From CAZXBB01 sp964638815 (lineage in GTDB: Bacteria; Planctomycetota; Phycisphaerae; Phycisphaerales; SM1A02), in assembly GCA_964638815.1 (NCBI GenBank), contig CAZXBB010000082.1:1-33007 (forward strand): DNA of 33,007 bases, written 5' to 3'. The notes beneath the pieces were generated by a model. It did not search any database. It was not told the origin of the DNA and was given only the letters and a program-made list of their open reading frames with translations. Within the stretch, counting starts at the first letter, position 1; each line of letters begins with the position of its first letter. Below, in pieces: positions 21,463 to 29,863 of the stretch. The position numbers and the translations under genes were made by a program.

Positions 21463-22611
21463 TCAGCTTCCGCCGACGTCGAAGACGGCCTCGCCCCGCT
21501 CGGTGACGGTGGCGAGGAACGTGCTGCGTTCGCCGAGCTTCCGGAACTCGATGGTCTCGCCCGCGGCACCGTCGGCCCGGGCTTCGGCCTGGAGGGAGAG
21601 CACGATGCCTCCGATGAGACACCGCACGACGACCCGGTCGCCGCGATCGACGAGGGTCGGGCTCCGCAGGAGCGGGCGGCGGAGCGTTGCGCCGGCGCCC
21701 AGCGGCTTGCGCGAGAAGCGGCCTTCGACCTCATCGATTCCGGCGACGAGCGACGCCTGCGACGGCGGCAGCCAGGCGTCTTCCGCCGTGACGTCCGCGC
21801 GCGTGAGCAGCTCCTCCCGGCCGACGTCGCGCACGAGGACCGCAGTCGTAGTGAGGAGCTGCGGTCGCACCGCGACGTGCGTGCCTTCCGTGATGCGTCC
21901 CTCCCGCCAGGCCCGGACGGTGACGGTCACGCGATCGCTCCAGGCATTGCCTTCGAGACGGATCTCCCACGTGACGCCGTCGTCCGGATCGTCGAGCGCT
22001 TCGGCGGCGGCGGCGTCGAAGGCGAGACGCAGGCGATCCGGTTGAACGCCGAGGTCACTCAGGAACCGGCGCGCGATCGTGCCGCGCAGTGTCGGTCGAT
22101 CGAGCAGCGCGCTCGCCATCACCGTCTCCGGCAGGCGTTGGCCGGCCTCCCCACGATCGTGCGGGTCGGCCAGAAGCGAAGCGCCGGTCATCGGGCGCGG
22201 CGCCGCGGCGGCCGATCGCGCCGGTGGCCGGATCGCGACCTTGTTCCCGGTCAGGTTGATGCGGCCCCAGTGCACGCCGGCCGCGTCGAGCGCCGCACGC
22301 ACGTCGCGGACGGAGAGCTCGGTCACCGCGTCGGTCCGGTGCACGGCGGCGACGACGAGATCGGCGAACCGCTCGGCGTCGGGTCCCTCGATCTCGGCGA
22401 TGTCCGCGAGCCGGACGTGCTCGGCCCCTGCCGGGAGCCGCGCGGACGCCCGCAGGCGGATGTCGTCGGCGCGCGTCGAGGGCACGAAGGATGCCGCCAG
22501 CATGGCGGCGACGGCCGGGACCAGGATCGGGCGGCCGGGGGGGATCATGCGGGCCATGCGGGCCATGCGGGCCATGCGGGTCATGCGGATCATGCGGATC
22601 ATGCGGATCAT
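21463..22611 (-). CDS. flgA: Flagellar P-ring assembly chaperone FlgA, with a repeat-built N terminus
   Basis: The protein has up to 382 residues and would help periplasmic P-ring assembly. The C-terminal half has the SAF-type FlgA domain (VLVRDVGREELLTRADVT, RKPLGAGATLRRPLL, RGDRVVVRCLIGGIVLSLQAEA, FLATVTERGEAVFDV). It is longer than E. coli FlgA, with a second N-terminal region (AEHVRLADIAEIEG) resembling another SAF-like unit. The first 24 residues are a tandem M-x-R repeat (MIRMIRMIRMTRMARMARMAR), encoded by a 9-bp repeat in which every unit begins with ATG. A hydrophobic signal (ILVPAVAAMLAASF) follows. The SD GGAGTGAGG lies just before the first ATG, 18 bases after the flgG stop, so I chose 22611, but any of eight ATGs could serve. 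Confidence 0.9.
   Translation of the reverse strand: MIRMIRMIRMTRMARMARMARMIPPGRPILVPAVAAMLAASFVPSTRADDIRLRASARLPAGAEHVRLADIAEIEGPDAERFADLVVAAVHRTDAVTELSVRDVRAALDAAGVHWGRINLTGNKVAIRPPARSAAAAPRPMTGASLLADPHDRGEAGQRLPETVMASALLDRPTLRGTIARRFLSDLGVQPDRLRLAFDAAAAEALDDPDDGVTWEIRLEGNAWSDRVTVTVRAWREGRITEGTHVAVRPQLLTTTAVLVRDVGREELLTRADVTAEDAWLPPSQASLVAGIDEVEGRFSRKPLGAGATLRRPLLRSPTLVDRGDRVVVRCLIGGIVLSLQAEARADGAAGETIEFRKLGERSTFLATVTERGEAVFDVGGS
22540..22611 (-). repeat. 9-bp tandem repeat made of start codons (flgA 5' end)
   Basis: On the minus strand there are eight 9-base units: ATGATCCGC three times, ATGACCCGC, ATGGCCCGC three times, and ATGATCCCC. Each unit supplies an in-frame ATG and, except the last, an Arg. 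Changes in unit number keep the frame and lengthen or shorten the basic start of the export signal. Confidence 0.95.
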
Positions 22612-22629
22612 GAGAGCCTCACTCCATTC

Positions 22630-23439
22630 TCAGAACGACCGGAGACGGCCGACGGTCTGAAGCACCTCGTCGGCGGCCTGGATCGACTGGCTGTTGAGCT
22701 CGAAGGCGCGCTGTGTCTTGATGAGGCCCACGAGCTCCGTGACGGGGTCCACGTTCGACCCTTCAAGCACCCCCTGCTTGAGACGCCCGCGTCCGCCCTC
22801 GGCCGGCTGCCCCACCTGGGCTTCACCCGAAGCGGCGGACGGCACGTACAGGTTCTCGCCGACGCTCCGGAGGCCCGCGGGGTTGACGAAGATCGCGATG
22901 TCGATCTGTCCGACTTCCTGGGTGTCGTTGGAGCCGGAGATGGTGGCGAAGACGCGCCCGTCCTCGCTGATCGCCACGCCCGTTGCGAACTCGGGCACCT
23001 GGACGGGCGGCGAGAGCCGTCGGCCCTGCGAGTTGGCCATGACGATCTCGCTGTCGCGGTTCAGCGCGAAGTTCCCGGCCCGCGTGTACGCGAGCCCTTC
23101 GCCGAGCTCGTCCTCCACCTGCACCTGGAAGAAGCCGTCGCCCGCGATCGTGACGTCGAGTTCGCGTTCGGTGAGCTGCTCCGATCCCTGCCGGAAATCG
23201 AGCTGCGTGCCCGAGATCATCGTGCCGAGACCGACGTAGGTCCCGGTCGGCCGCTGGTCGCCGTTGATGTTCTCGGTGCCGGGCTGCGCCTTCTCCTCGT
23301 ACAGGAGATCCTGGAAGTTCACGCGGCTTCCCTTGAAGCCGTCGGTGTTCACGTTCGCGAGGTTGTTCGCGATGACGTCGAGCTCGGTGCTCAATGCGCT
23401 GAGGGCCGTCGAAGCGGAATGGAGGGCGAGAAGCGCCAT
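22630..23439 (-). CDS. flgG: Flagellar distal rod protein FlgG
   Basis: The 269-residue protein builds the distal rod of the flagellar basal body. The N-terminal rod motif is ALHSASTALSALSTELDVIANNLANVNTDGFKGSRVNFQDLLY. The middle has GTYVGLGTMISGTQLDFRQGSEQLTERELDVTIAGDGFFQV. The C-terminal helix LVGLIKTQRAFELNSQSIQAADEVLQTVGRL is typical of FlgG. Its length is close to E. coli FlgG (260). An SD (AAAGGAA) precedes the ATG, and the gene follows flgF by 18 bases and precedes flgA by 18 bases, so the block is one operon. Nothing appears broken. Confidence 0.96.
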   Translation of the reverse strand: MALLALHSASTALSALSTELDVIANNLANVNTDGFKGSRVNFQDLLYEEKAQPGTENINGDQRPTGTYVGLGTMISGTQLDFRQGSEQLTERELDVTIAGDGFFQVQVEDELGEGLAYTRAGNFALNRDSEIVMANSQGRRLSPPVQVPEFATGVAISEDGRVFATISGSNDTQEVGQIDIAIFVNPAGLRSVGENLYVPSAASGEAQVGQPAEGGRGRLKQGVLEGSNVDPVTELVGLIKTQRAFELNSQSIQAADEVLQTVGRLRSF

Positions 23440-23457
23440 CGTCGGTTCCTTTCAGAA

Positions 23458-24234
23458 TCAGGCGACGCGGCCGAAGGTGTTGAATGCCTGGCCGAGCAGC
23501 TGATCGTGGTACTGCATCATCTTGAGGTTGGATTGCGCGCTCTTCGCCGCCGCCATCATGGCGTTGAGCGTCATGATCGGATCGACTGCGCTCGCCTCGG
23601 TGTGGCCCTGGTGGAGCCGGCCGGTGACGGGGCCGGGCGTCGGCCGCTGGCCGTCGGCGAAGCGGAGGAGGTTCTCGCCCTCCTTGACGAGCGCCCCCGC
23701 CGGGGCGTTCACGAGCCGAAGCTCCGCGACGACCGCGCCGCCCTGGCGGACTCCGCCGGCCGCGTCGATCGTCACCGGCGCGCCGGTCGTAAGGGTGATC
23801 GGCCGGTTGTCGATGTCGAGCACGCGGCGCCCCGTCGCCGCCATCACCAGCTCGCTGTCGTCGTTGAGGGTGAAGCGTCCGTCACGCGTCATGCGCATGT
23901 GCTCGGGCGCGGTGCCGCCGCGACCCTCGACGACGAACAGCCCGTCGCCCTTGATCGCGAGGTCGAGGTCGTTGCCCGTCGCGACGAGGTCGCCCTGGCC
24001 GACCATCACGCGTGTGGAATCGACGAAGTGCCCGCCGCCGAGCTGCTCGAGCAGCCACTTCGGGTCCACGAAGCCGTGCGGAGACTCGAGACGCTCGGGC
24101 AGACGCTGGCGCGTGATGACCTGGTCGGGCTTGTAGCCGACAGTGTTCATGTTCGCGAGGTTGTTTGCGAGGACGTCCTGCCGGTGCATGCTGCTCAGCG
24201 CGCCGGCGGCGGACAGGTACAGGCCGTAGCTCAT
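23458..24234 (-). CDS. flgF: Flagellar proximal rod protein FlgF-like
   Basis: The 258-residue protein has the flagellar rod/hook N terminus (YGLYLSAAGALSSMHRQDVLANNLANMNTVGYKPD). The central domain includes QGDLVATGNDLDLAIKGDGLFVV, and the C-terminal helix is PIMTLNAMMAAAKSAQSNLKMMQYHDQLLGQAFNTFG. Order and length fit FlgF, the proximal rod protein upstream of flgG, though FlgF and FlgG types are hard to separate by eye. Its ATG overlaps the stop of the small upstream gene (ATGA), so translation of the two is likely coupled. It exports through the flagellar type III pathway, so no signal peptide is expected, and none is seen. Confidence 0.9.
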   Translation of the reverse strand: MSYGLYLSAAGALSSMHRQDVLANNLANMNTVGYKPDQVITRQRLPERLESPHGFVDPKWLLEQLGGGHFVDSTRVMVGQGDLVATGNDLDLAIKGDGLFVVEGRGGTAPEHMRMTRDGRFTLNDDSELVMAATGRRVLDIDNRPITLTTGAPVTIDAAGGVRQGGAVVAELRLVNAPAGALVKEGENLLRFADGQRPTPGPVTGRLHQGHTEASAVDPIMTLNAMMAAAKSAQSNLKMMQYHDQLLGQAFNTFGRVA

Positions 24235-24449
24235 GGAGCCGCCTCCCGCGTTGGCGACGCGTGATCGACCTCGGCGGCGACGCCGGCCATGTACCGGGCC
24301 GCGTTCGCGAGGTGAATCGACGTCGCCAGGCGGGCAAGGCGGATCGAGTCCGCCGCGAGCCGGTGGGGCTCGCGCTGCGCTCCATCGACGCCGATCCGGT
24401 CCCCGGATCGCCGTGCGTTGTCAATGATCGTGCGAACGAGATCCCGCAT
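24231..24449 (-). CDS. Small protein leading the flagellar rod operon
   Basis: This 72-residue gene has a good SD (AAGGAG, eight bases before the ATG at 24449), and its stop overlaps the flgF start in ATGA, both strong signs of a real gene. The sequence (MRDLVRTIIDNARRSGDR...) has a helix rich in Ala, Arg and Leu (LAADSIRLARLATSIHLANAARYMAGVAAEV) that resembles the amphipathic ends of flagellar rod proteins, but I cannot place it in a family. It could be a small rod component, an export chaperone or an adaptor for FlgF. Upstream, about 240 bases separate it from a divergent gene on the plus strand. I find no clear sigma-54 or sigma-28 promoter there. Confidence 0.75.
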   Translation of the reverse strand: MRDLVRTIIDNARRSGDRIGVDGAQREPHRLAADSIRLARLATSIHLANAARYMAGVAAEVDHASPTREAAP

Positions 24450-24688
24450 CCGGCACTCCTTGCCTGCAAAGGGGGGAACTCCGGAGCACGATGCAACCTG
24501 CGCGCCACCGCGCGGGCGCGGCCCGCGCGGCGGCGAGAGCGTTCCCGGGACGACCCCCGGCGCAGCGACTGCGGAGTCGGCTGCGCAACGCGCAAGGGAT
24601 GCCGGTTTGCTCATTTGTGCGGCGGACCGGGCGATGCGGACGATGACGATGGGAGCCGGAGACGACGGCCACGAGACGAGGACCGACC

Positions 24689-24958
24689 ATGAAGTACGGT
24701 GGTTTCCGATCCGGTATGCGCGAACGAGCCGTCAGCGCATGCCCGCACGTCAACCGGAACGATCCGCGTTGCGCGACGCGGTTCTGCCTGAGCCGGATCG
24801 ACCAGGCCTTCTCCGTGTGCTTCGGAGCGTACCACGGCTGCCCGATGTACCACCGCATCAACGCCGAAGCCGTCCCCGGCGAGCGGACTCCCGCGCCGAT
24901 GGTGGCGATCACGATCTCGTGCAATGCCGTCGAACCACTTCGCGCAACCGGTACGTGA
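24689..24958 (+). CDS. Small cysteine-rich protein upstream of xerC/D
   Basis: This 89-residue protein carries a spaced set of cysteines and histidines (ACPHVNRNDPRCATRFCLSR, then FSVCFGAYHGCPMYHRIN). With C-P-H, C, C, C and C-P it could bind zinc or an iron-sulfur cluster. I do not know the family name. The pattern of invariant-looking Cys, Asp and aromatic residues suggests a folded, conserved protein rather than a chance frame. The ATG at 24689 lacks a strong SD (only GAGGA eight bases upstream). The last 35 bases overlap the recombinase gene in another frame, which suggests coupled translation. It is divergent from the flagellar operon. Confidence 0.65.
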   Translation: MKYGGFRSGMRERAVSACPHVNRNDPRCATRFCLSRIDQAFSVCFGAYHGCPMYHRINAEAVPGERTPAPMVAITISCNAVEPLRATGT

Positions 24959-25835
24959 CTTCCTGAACTACCTTCGCATCGAGGCCGGGCTCGCGCCGGC
25001 GACGCTCGAGGCGTACGGGCGTGATCTGCGCGATCTCGCGCGGGATCTCGAGGCGGCGGGCATCGGCGATGTCGCGGCGGTCGGTCCGACGCACCTGGTG
25101 GACCACGTGCGGGCGCTTCATCGCGTACGGAATCTCCAGGCGACTACGATCGCGCGGCACCTTGCGACCATCCGGGTCTTCTTTCGTTTCCTCGCCGCCA
25201 CGGGACGCGTCGATCCCGACCCGGCGCGACTGCTCGAGACGCCGACACGGTGGCGTCGCCTGCCGGGCGTGCTCACGCCGGGCCGGATGAAGCGTCTGCT
25301 CGCGGCGCCGACGCCGGAATGCGGCCGTCTCTGGCTCCGCGACAGGGCAATGCTCGAGATCATGTATGCGGGCGGCCTGCGGGCGTCCGAGGTCGGCTCG
25401 CTGACGCTGCGCGACTACAGCGACACGCTCGGTGTGCTGCTGGTCAACGGCAAGGGAGGCAAGCAGAGAGTCGTCCCGATCGGCACGCCGGCGCGCGACG
25501 CGACGGTTCGTTATCGCCAGGAACTCCGTTCCGCGCTCGCACGCGACGACGGCCGCGACGCGGGGCGTCTGCTGCTGTCGAACACGGGTCGTCCGCTCGA
25601 GCGCGTCGCGGTCTGGCAGATCGTCAGGCGCGTCGCGGCCCGCGCGGGGCTCGGCGATGTCCACCCGCACATGCTCCGCCACAGCTTCGCCACCCACCTG
25701 CTCATGGGCGGGGCCGACCTCCGCGTCGTGCAGGAGCTGCTCGGTCACGGCGACATCGGGACGACCCAGCTCTACACGCACGTGGACCGCACGCGTCTGC
25801 GCGAGGTCATCAGGATGCATCACCCGCGAGGGTGA
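24924..25835 (+). CDS. XerC/XerD-type tyrosine recombinase
   Basis: The 303-residue recombinase would resolve chromosome dimers at dif. An N-terminal SAM-like core-binding domain (about 5-95: FLNYLRIEAGLAPATLEAYGRDL) precedes the catalytic domain. All catalytic residues are visible: R153 in GGLRASEVGSL, K177 in NGKGGKQRVVPIG, H249 and R252 in HPHMLRHSFATHLL, H275 in LLGHGDIGTTQLYTH, and the nucleophile Y284. The length is typical of XerC/D rather than of phage integrases, and there is no phage gene or attachment site nearby, so I regard it as a housekeeping enzyme. FtsK, its usual activator, is encoded in the same window. Whether it is XerC or XerD cannot be decided by eye. The ATG lies inside the end of the preceding gene. 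Confidence 0.93.
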   Translation: MPSNHFAQPVRDFLNYLRIEAGLAPATLEAYGRDLRDLARDLEAAGIGDVAAVGPTHLVDHVRALHRVRNLQATTIARHLATIRVFFRFLAATGRVDPDPARLLETPTRWRRLPGVLTPGRMKRLLAAPTPECGRLWLRDRAMLEIMYAGGLRASEVGSLTLRDYSDTLGVLLVNGKGGKQRVVPIGTPARDATVRYRQELRSALARDDGRDAGRLLLSNTGRPLERVAVWQIVRRVAARAGLGDVHPHMLRHSFATHLLMGGADLRVVQELLGHGDIGTTQLYTHVDRTRLREVIRMHHPRG

Positions 25836-25880
25836 GCCTCCCGCCGCGGCCGCGGCCCGGAGCCTCCGGGTCCGCGCGCC

Positions 25881-25886
25881 TACCAT
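25881..25886 (+). promoter_or_regulatory. Possible leaderless-type -10 box
   Basis: TACCAT lies eight bases upstream of the GTG at 25895, and no SD is present. The spacing is two bases longer than at the five clearer cases in this window. Confidence 0.3.
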
Positions 25887-25894
25887 GCGACGCC

Positions 25895-27136
25895 GTGCCG
25901 ACGAGGCTTCACCTCTTCATCCCGATCCTGCTCATCGTCGTCGCCGCCGCCGCCGCCGCGCAGGTGGGTGTCGAGAACGTCGAGCCGCGGGTGGAGCGGA
26001 CGGTTCTCGCGCGGGCGCTGGCACACGTTCCCATGGACGACGACCAGCGGCTGATCAGCGACATGCTGTACGCCGACTACGCGGCCGCGCTTCAGCGTGT
26101 CGCCGAGAAGGCGAGCGAGCGCGCCGACGACGCCGGCCGCCGGCGGGTCGAGGATGCGCTGTCCGGCCGGGTGTTCCTCGATCCGGACGAGCTGCGACGC
26201 ATGCGGGTCGCCGTGGCGCGCGCGGATCTCGAATCCTGGGAAGAGGCCGACGGGCTCGCCCTCGCCCTGCTCGCGGATACGCGTCTGGCGCTCGACGCGG
26301 AGGCGGCGCGCCTCTTCGATCTCGCGGTGCGGGACGTTCGCAGGGCGATGTACCTGGCGCCGCGCCGGGAGCGTCACCAGGACGACGCGTACGCGGGCGA
26401 CGGCATCGACGTGATCGCGCTCGTCGCGGAGGCGGCGGCGGACGGGGGGGCGATCGAAGGCGCGCCGGTCGATCGGCTCGCGGAGAAGCTCGAGCACTAC
26501 GCGGCCGCGATCGATCGGCACCTGGGCGCAACCGCCGCCGCGGAGCGGCAGGGTCAGACCGCGCTGGCCATCGCGCGGATCGAGCGCAACGAGGCGGCGC
26601 ACCGCGCCGAGGAGCAGGCGGCCGTCGGGCGGTGGCGCGTGCAGCACGCGATCACGACCTCCGCCGTCGAAGCCGTTGCGGCGTTCGTACGCGACACGCT
26701 CGGCGGGGCGCACGAGGCGCAGTGGCGCGATCTGGTCGAGGCGGAGACGTTCCCGCGTCTGTGCCGGCCCACGTCCAGCGACCGGGCGTACGACTGGATC
26801 GACTCCCGCATCGACGATGCGACCGTGCGGGCGGAGGCCGGCAGGATCTTCCGGGAGTTCGCGGCGCGCGATCGCACGCTGCGGCACCTTTCCATCGCGA
26901 TCATGAATCGCGGCCGGCTCGAGCGAGGCGTGGCCCTCCACCCCCGGATGGATCCCGCGGCGATCGACGACCCGGTGGTGCGAGAGCTGTACCAGTTGCT
27001 CCTGAGGAATTCCGGGCAGCGCGCCGCGCTCGCATCCGACGCGACCGGCGCGCTCGAAGCGCTCCTGACCGACGCCCAGCGCAAGCAGATGCAAGCGGAC
27101 ATCACGGCGGCCGCGTACGGGCGCCGGCGACGCTGA
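25895..27136 (+). CDS. Secreted alpha-helical protein of unknown function
   Basis: I do not recognise this 413-residue protein. Starting from GTG at 25895, it has a clean signal peptide (hydrophobic LFIPILLIVVAAAAAAQ). The mature part is rich in Ala, Arg, Glu and Asp and looks almost fully helical. Several stretches (for example YADYAAALQRVAEKASERADDAGRRR and ERQGQTALAIARIERNEAAHRAEEQ) could form coiled coils or helical repeats. There are no obvious catalytic motifs and only one cysteine. The segment MLYADYAAALQ near the start and DAQRKQMQADI near the end recall helical periplasmic metal-stress proteins in style only. It ends two bases before the amidotransferase start, so the two are probably co-transcribed. 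Confidence 0.8.
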   Translation: MPTRLHLFIPILLIVVAAAAAAQVGVENVEPRVERTVLARALAHVPMDDDQRLISDMLYADYAAALQRVAEKASERADDAGRRRVEDALSGRVFLDPDELRRMRVAVARADLESWEEADGLALALLADTRLALDAEAARLFDLAVRDVRRAMYLAPRRERHQDDAYAGDGIDVIALVAEAAADGGAIEGAPVDRLAEKLEHYAAAIDRHLGATAAAERQGQTALAIARIERNEAAHRAEEQAAVGRWRVQHAITTSAVEAVAAFVRDTLGGAHEAQWRDLVEAETFPRLCRPTSSDRAYDWIDSRIDDATVRAEAGRIFREFAARDRTLRHLSIAIMNRGRLERGVALHPRMDPAAIDDPVVRELYQLLLRNSGQRAALASDATGALEALLTDAQRKQMQADITAAAYGRRRR

Positions 27137-27138
27137 CC

Positions 27139-27879
27139 ATGGTGGACGAGCTGCGGTTCCTCCTGCTCCAGGTGCGTGACGCGGGCGACCCCATGCGCGG
27201 GCATGAGCTCATGTGCTTCGCCCGGGCTCTTCGCTGCGAGCCGGCGCACATCGAAGTCGCGGATCTCCTGGACGGCCCACCGTCGCCGGCCGCACTCGCC
27301 CGCGCGGACGTCGTGCTCCTGGGAGGCAGCGGCGACTACTCGGTGGCCGAGGGAGGTCCGTGGCTCGAGGGTGCGCTCGACGCGATGCGCGGGCTGCACG
27401 ACGCGTCGAAGCCCACCTTCGCGTCGTGCTGGGGCTTCCAGGCGATGGCGAGGGCGATGGGCGGAACCGTGGTGACGGACGAGTCGCGCGCGGAGCTCGG
27501 CACGCATCACGTCGAGCTGACGGACGCGGGCCGGGACGACCCGGTGCTCGGGACGCTGCCGGCGTGCTTCCGGGCGCAGATGGGTCACCAGGACATCGTG
27601 GACGAGCTGCCGCCGGACGCCGTGCGGCTCGCGTCGACGAAGCTCGTCGCGAACCAGGCGTTTCGATTCGAGGGGCGTCCCATCTACTGCACGCAGTTCC
27701 ATCCGGAGCTCGATCGCCACGGACTCCTCGATCGCCTCCGGCGCTATCCCGCGTACCTCGAGCGCATCGCCCGGATGCCGCTCGCGGAGTTCACGGAGCG
27801 GCACGTGCACGACGCCGACACCGCCGGCATCCTCGAGCGTTTCGTGACGCACGTCTTCGACGTTGCCGCCCCGGGCTGA
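27139..27879 (+). CDS. Class I glutamine amidotransferase domain protein
   Basis: This 246-residue protein is a stand-alone triad glutamine amidotransferase of the GMP-synthase-like type. The nucleophile elbow is FASCWGFQ (Cys97), the oxyanion loop is VVLLGGSGDYSV, and the His-Glu pair is in YCTQFHPELD (188 and 190). MGHQDIVDELP matches the segment seen in proteins that resemble the GuaA N-terminal domain. In this family the domain releases ammonia from glutamine for a partner, or acts as a gamma-glutamyl hydrolase. No synthetase partner is fused or adjacent, so the substrate is unknown. The ATG follows the preceding stop by two bases. The stop is ten bases from the stop of the convergent metal ATPase gene, with no terminator visible. 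Confidence 0.88.
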   Translation: MVDELRFLLLQVRDAGDPMRGHELMCFARALRCEPAHIEVADLLDGPPSPAALARADVVLLGGSGDYSVAEGGPWLEGALDAMRGLHDASKPTFASCWGFQAMARAMGGTVVTDESRAELGTHHVELTDAGRDDPVLGTLPACFRAQMGHQDIVDELPPDAVRLASTKLVANQAFRFEGRPIYCTQFHPELDRHGLLDRLRRYPAYLERIARMPLAEFTERHVHDADTAGILERFVTHVFDVAAPG

Positions 27880-27889
27880 TCGTGAACGT

Positions 27890-29863
27890 TCAGGGCGCCG
27901 GGTGCGCCAGCAGCCGGAGGCTGTTGAGCACCACGAGCAGCGTGGACCCCTCGTGTCCGATCACACCGACGTACAGCGGCACCTCGCCGAGCAGCGTGAA
28001 GAACGCGAGCAGTGCGATGACGCCGGTCGCGAACGCGAGGTTCCCGACCATGATGCGCTTCACCCGCCGGGCGAGGCCGAAGGACCAGGGGATCCGGTCG
28101 AGATCGTCGTGAAGGAGGATGACGTCGGCAGTCTCAAGCGCCGCGTCGGCCCCGATGCGACCCATCGCAAGACCGACATCGGCGACGGCGAGCGCGGGGG
28201 CGTCGTTGACGCCGTCACCCACGACGGCGAGGCCGCCCTCCGCGCCGGCCTCGGCCCGCAGACGCTCGATGTGCGCGACCTTCTCCTCCGGCAGAAGCTC
28301 GGCCTCGAAGCGGTCCAGCCCCAGCTCGGTCGCGAGCCGCTGGGCGATCGCGCGGTGATCGCCCGTGAGCATCGCGACGCGGTCGATGCCGACCGCCGCG
28401 AGCTGCCGCTTGAGGTCCTTCGCCCCGCTGCGCGGCTCATCGGCCATCGCGAGCACGAGCGCGGCGCCGTCGAAGGCCACGACGGTCGGCAGGCCGCCCT
28501 CGCTGCGGATCCGCTCGACAACCTCTTCCGTGTGCCGGCGGAAGCACATCGGGATGGTCGATTCGCAGAAGGCGTACGACCCGATGCGGATCGGCCGGCC
28601 GTCGTACTCGCCCGAGATGCCGCCGCCGGGGATGTTCGTGATCGACACGACGTCGGCTGGCGTGATCTCGCGCTCCCGCGCGAGTCGCACGATGGCCGCC
28701 GCGATCGGGTGGGTGGACTGCTCTTCGGCGCCGAACGCGATGCTCAGGAGCGCGTCGGGATCGCTGGCCGCGATCGGGTAGACGTGCATCACCTCGATCT
28801 GGCCGCGGGTCAGCGTGCCGGTCTTGTCCATGACGATGCGGCTCACGCCCGCGAGCCGCTCGAGGGCGTCGCCGCCCTTGATGAGCACGCCGGCGCGGGC
28901 GGCGCGGCTCAGCCCGCACAGGGTGGCGGTGGGCGTCGCGATGACCAGCGCGCACGGGCTGGCGACGACCAGCAGCGTGATGGCGCGGTAGGCGGCCTCC
29001 GTGAACGAGAGGCCGCCGAACCAGGTGAACCCGACGAGCGCGAGGATCGCGATCGCGAACACGGTGAGCGTGTACGGCGTCGAGAAGCGATCGATCGCGC
29101 GCTGGACAGGCTGCCGGTTCTCCTGCGCCTCGAGGACGAGCTCGAGGATCCGCTGAAGGCTCGACTCGTGCACGGGGCGGACTACGCGCACCTCGAGCGC
29201 CGCCGGCTGGTTGAGCGTGCCCGCAAAGACCTCGTCCCCGGGGCCGACCGAGCGCGGCATCGACTCGCCGGTGAGCGTCGACTGGTCGATCGTGCTCGAG
29301 CCGCCGACGACCTCTCCGTCGGCCGGGACCGTCTCGCCGGGACGCACGAGCACCAGGTCGCCGGCGGTCAGCGCTTCGGGCTCGACCGCCGTCCACTCGC
29401 CGTTCGTCCGGCGAAGGGCGGCCTTCGGCATGAGCCGGTTGAGCCGGCTCACGGCGTCGCGCGTCTTCTCCATCGCCCGGTGCTCGAGCGCGCCGGCGAG
29501 CGTGAAGAGGAACAGGAGCAGCGCGCCCTCCTCGGGATGACCGATCGCCGCGGCCAGCGCCGCCCCGACCACCATCAGGACGTCGATGTCAGGCCGCAGC
29601 TCGCGCACGGCGTCCCATGCGGCGTGCACGCCGTGAATCGCGCCCAGGCCGAGGCTGATCCAGATGAGCGTGCTTCCGACGGTGCCGGCGCCGGACTCGG
29701 GCCAGTTGAACGCGAGGACGAAGCCCACGAGGAGCGCGAGCCCCGCCGCGACCGCCAGCGGAAGCTGCATTGCTTCCCCGGTCAACCTGGCGAACGTGCT
29801 CGCCTCCGGCGTGCCCGATCCGCGGGCCTGCGCCGTCGTGCCATGGGTGCCGGACATGTGCAT
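27890..29863 (-). CDS. P1B-4-type heavy-metal-transporting ATPase
   Basis: The protein has up to 657 residues and would export a divalent metal (Co, Zn, Fe or similar) across the inner membrane. It has the P-type motifs TGES (actuator), DKTGTLTRG with phosphorylated Asp346, an STHPIAAAI nucleotide-binding segment, MLTGDH and VVGDGVNDAPAL. The ion-site motif in the fourth core helix is SPC (302-304) rather than CPC, and the last helix has HEGSTLLVVLNSLRLL. SPC with HEGxT is the mark of subclass P1B-4. There is no N-terminal metal-binding domain, only a short His-containing start (MHMSGTHG). The ATG at 29863 or 29857 could be used. It is divergent from enolase across 72 bases. No metal regulator is adjacent. 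Confidence 0.92.
   Translation of the reverse strand: MHMSGTHGTTAQARGSGTPEASTFARLTGEAMQLPLAVAAGLALLVGFVLAFNWPESGAGTVGSTLIWISLGLGAIHGVHAAWDAVRELRPDIDVLMVVGAALAAAIGHPEEGALLLFLFTLAGALEHRAMEKTRDAVSRLNRLMPKAALRRTNGEWTAVEPEALTAGDLVLVRPGETVPADGEVVGGSSTIDQSTLTGESMPRSVGPGDEVFAGTLNQPAALEVRVVRPVHESSLQRILELVLEAQENRQPVQRAIDRFSTPYTLTVFAIAILALVGFTWFGGLSFTEAAYRAITLLVVASPCALVIATPTATLCGLSRAARAGVLIKGGDALERLAGVSRIVMDKTGTLTRGQIEVMHVYPIAASDPDALLSIAFGAEEQSTHPIAAAIVRLAREREITPADVVSITNIPGGGISGEYDGRPIRIGSYAFCESTIPMCFRRHTEEVVERIRSEGGLPTVVAFDGAALVLAMADEPRSGAKDLKRQLAAVGIDRVAMLTGDHRAIAQRLATELGLDRFEAELLPEEKVAHIERLRAEAGAEGGLAVVGDGVNDAPALAVADVGLAMGRIGADAALETADVILLHDDLDRIPWSFGLARRVKRIMVGNLAFATGVIALLAFFTLLGEVPLYVGVIGHEGSTLLVVLNSLRLLAHPAP

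Noticed and set aside
24924..25835. Tyrosine recombinase as a sign of an integrated mobile element
   Set aside because: The length and motifs fit housekeeping XerC/D, and there are no flanking repeats, tRNA gene or phage genes.
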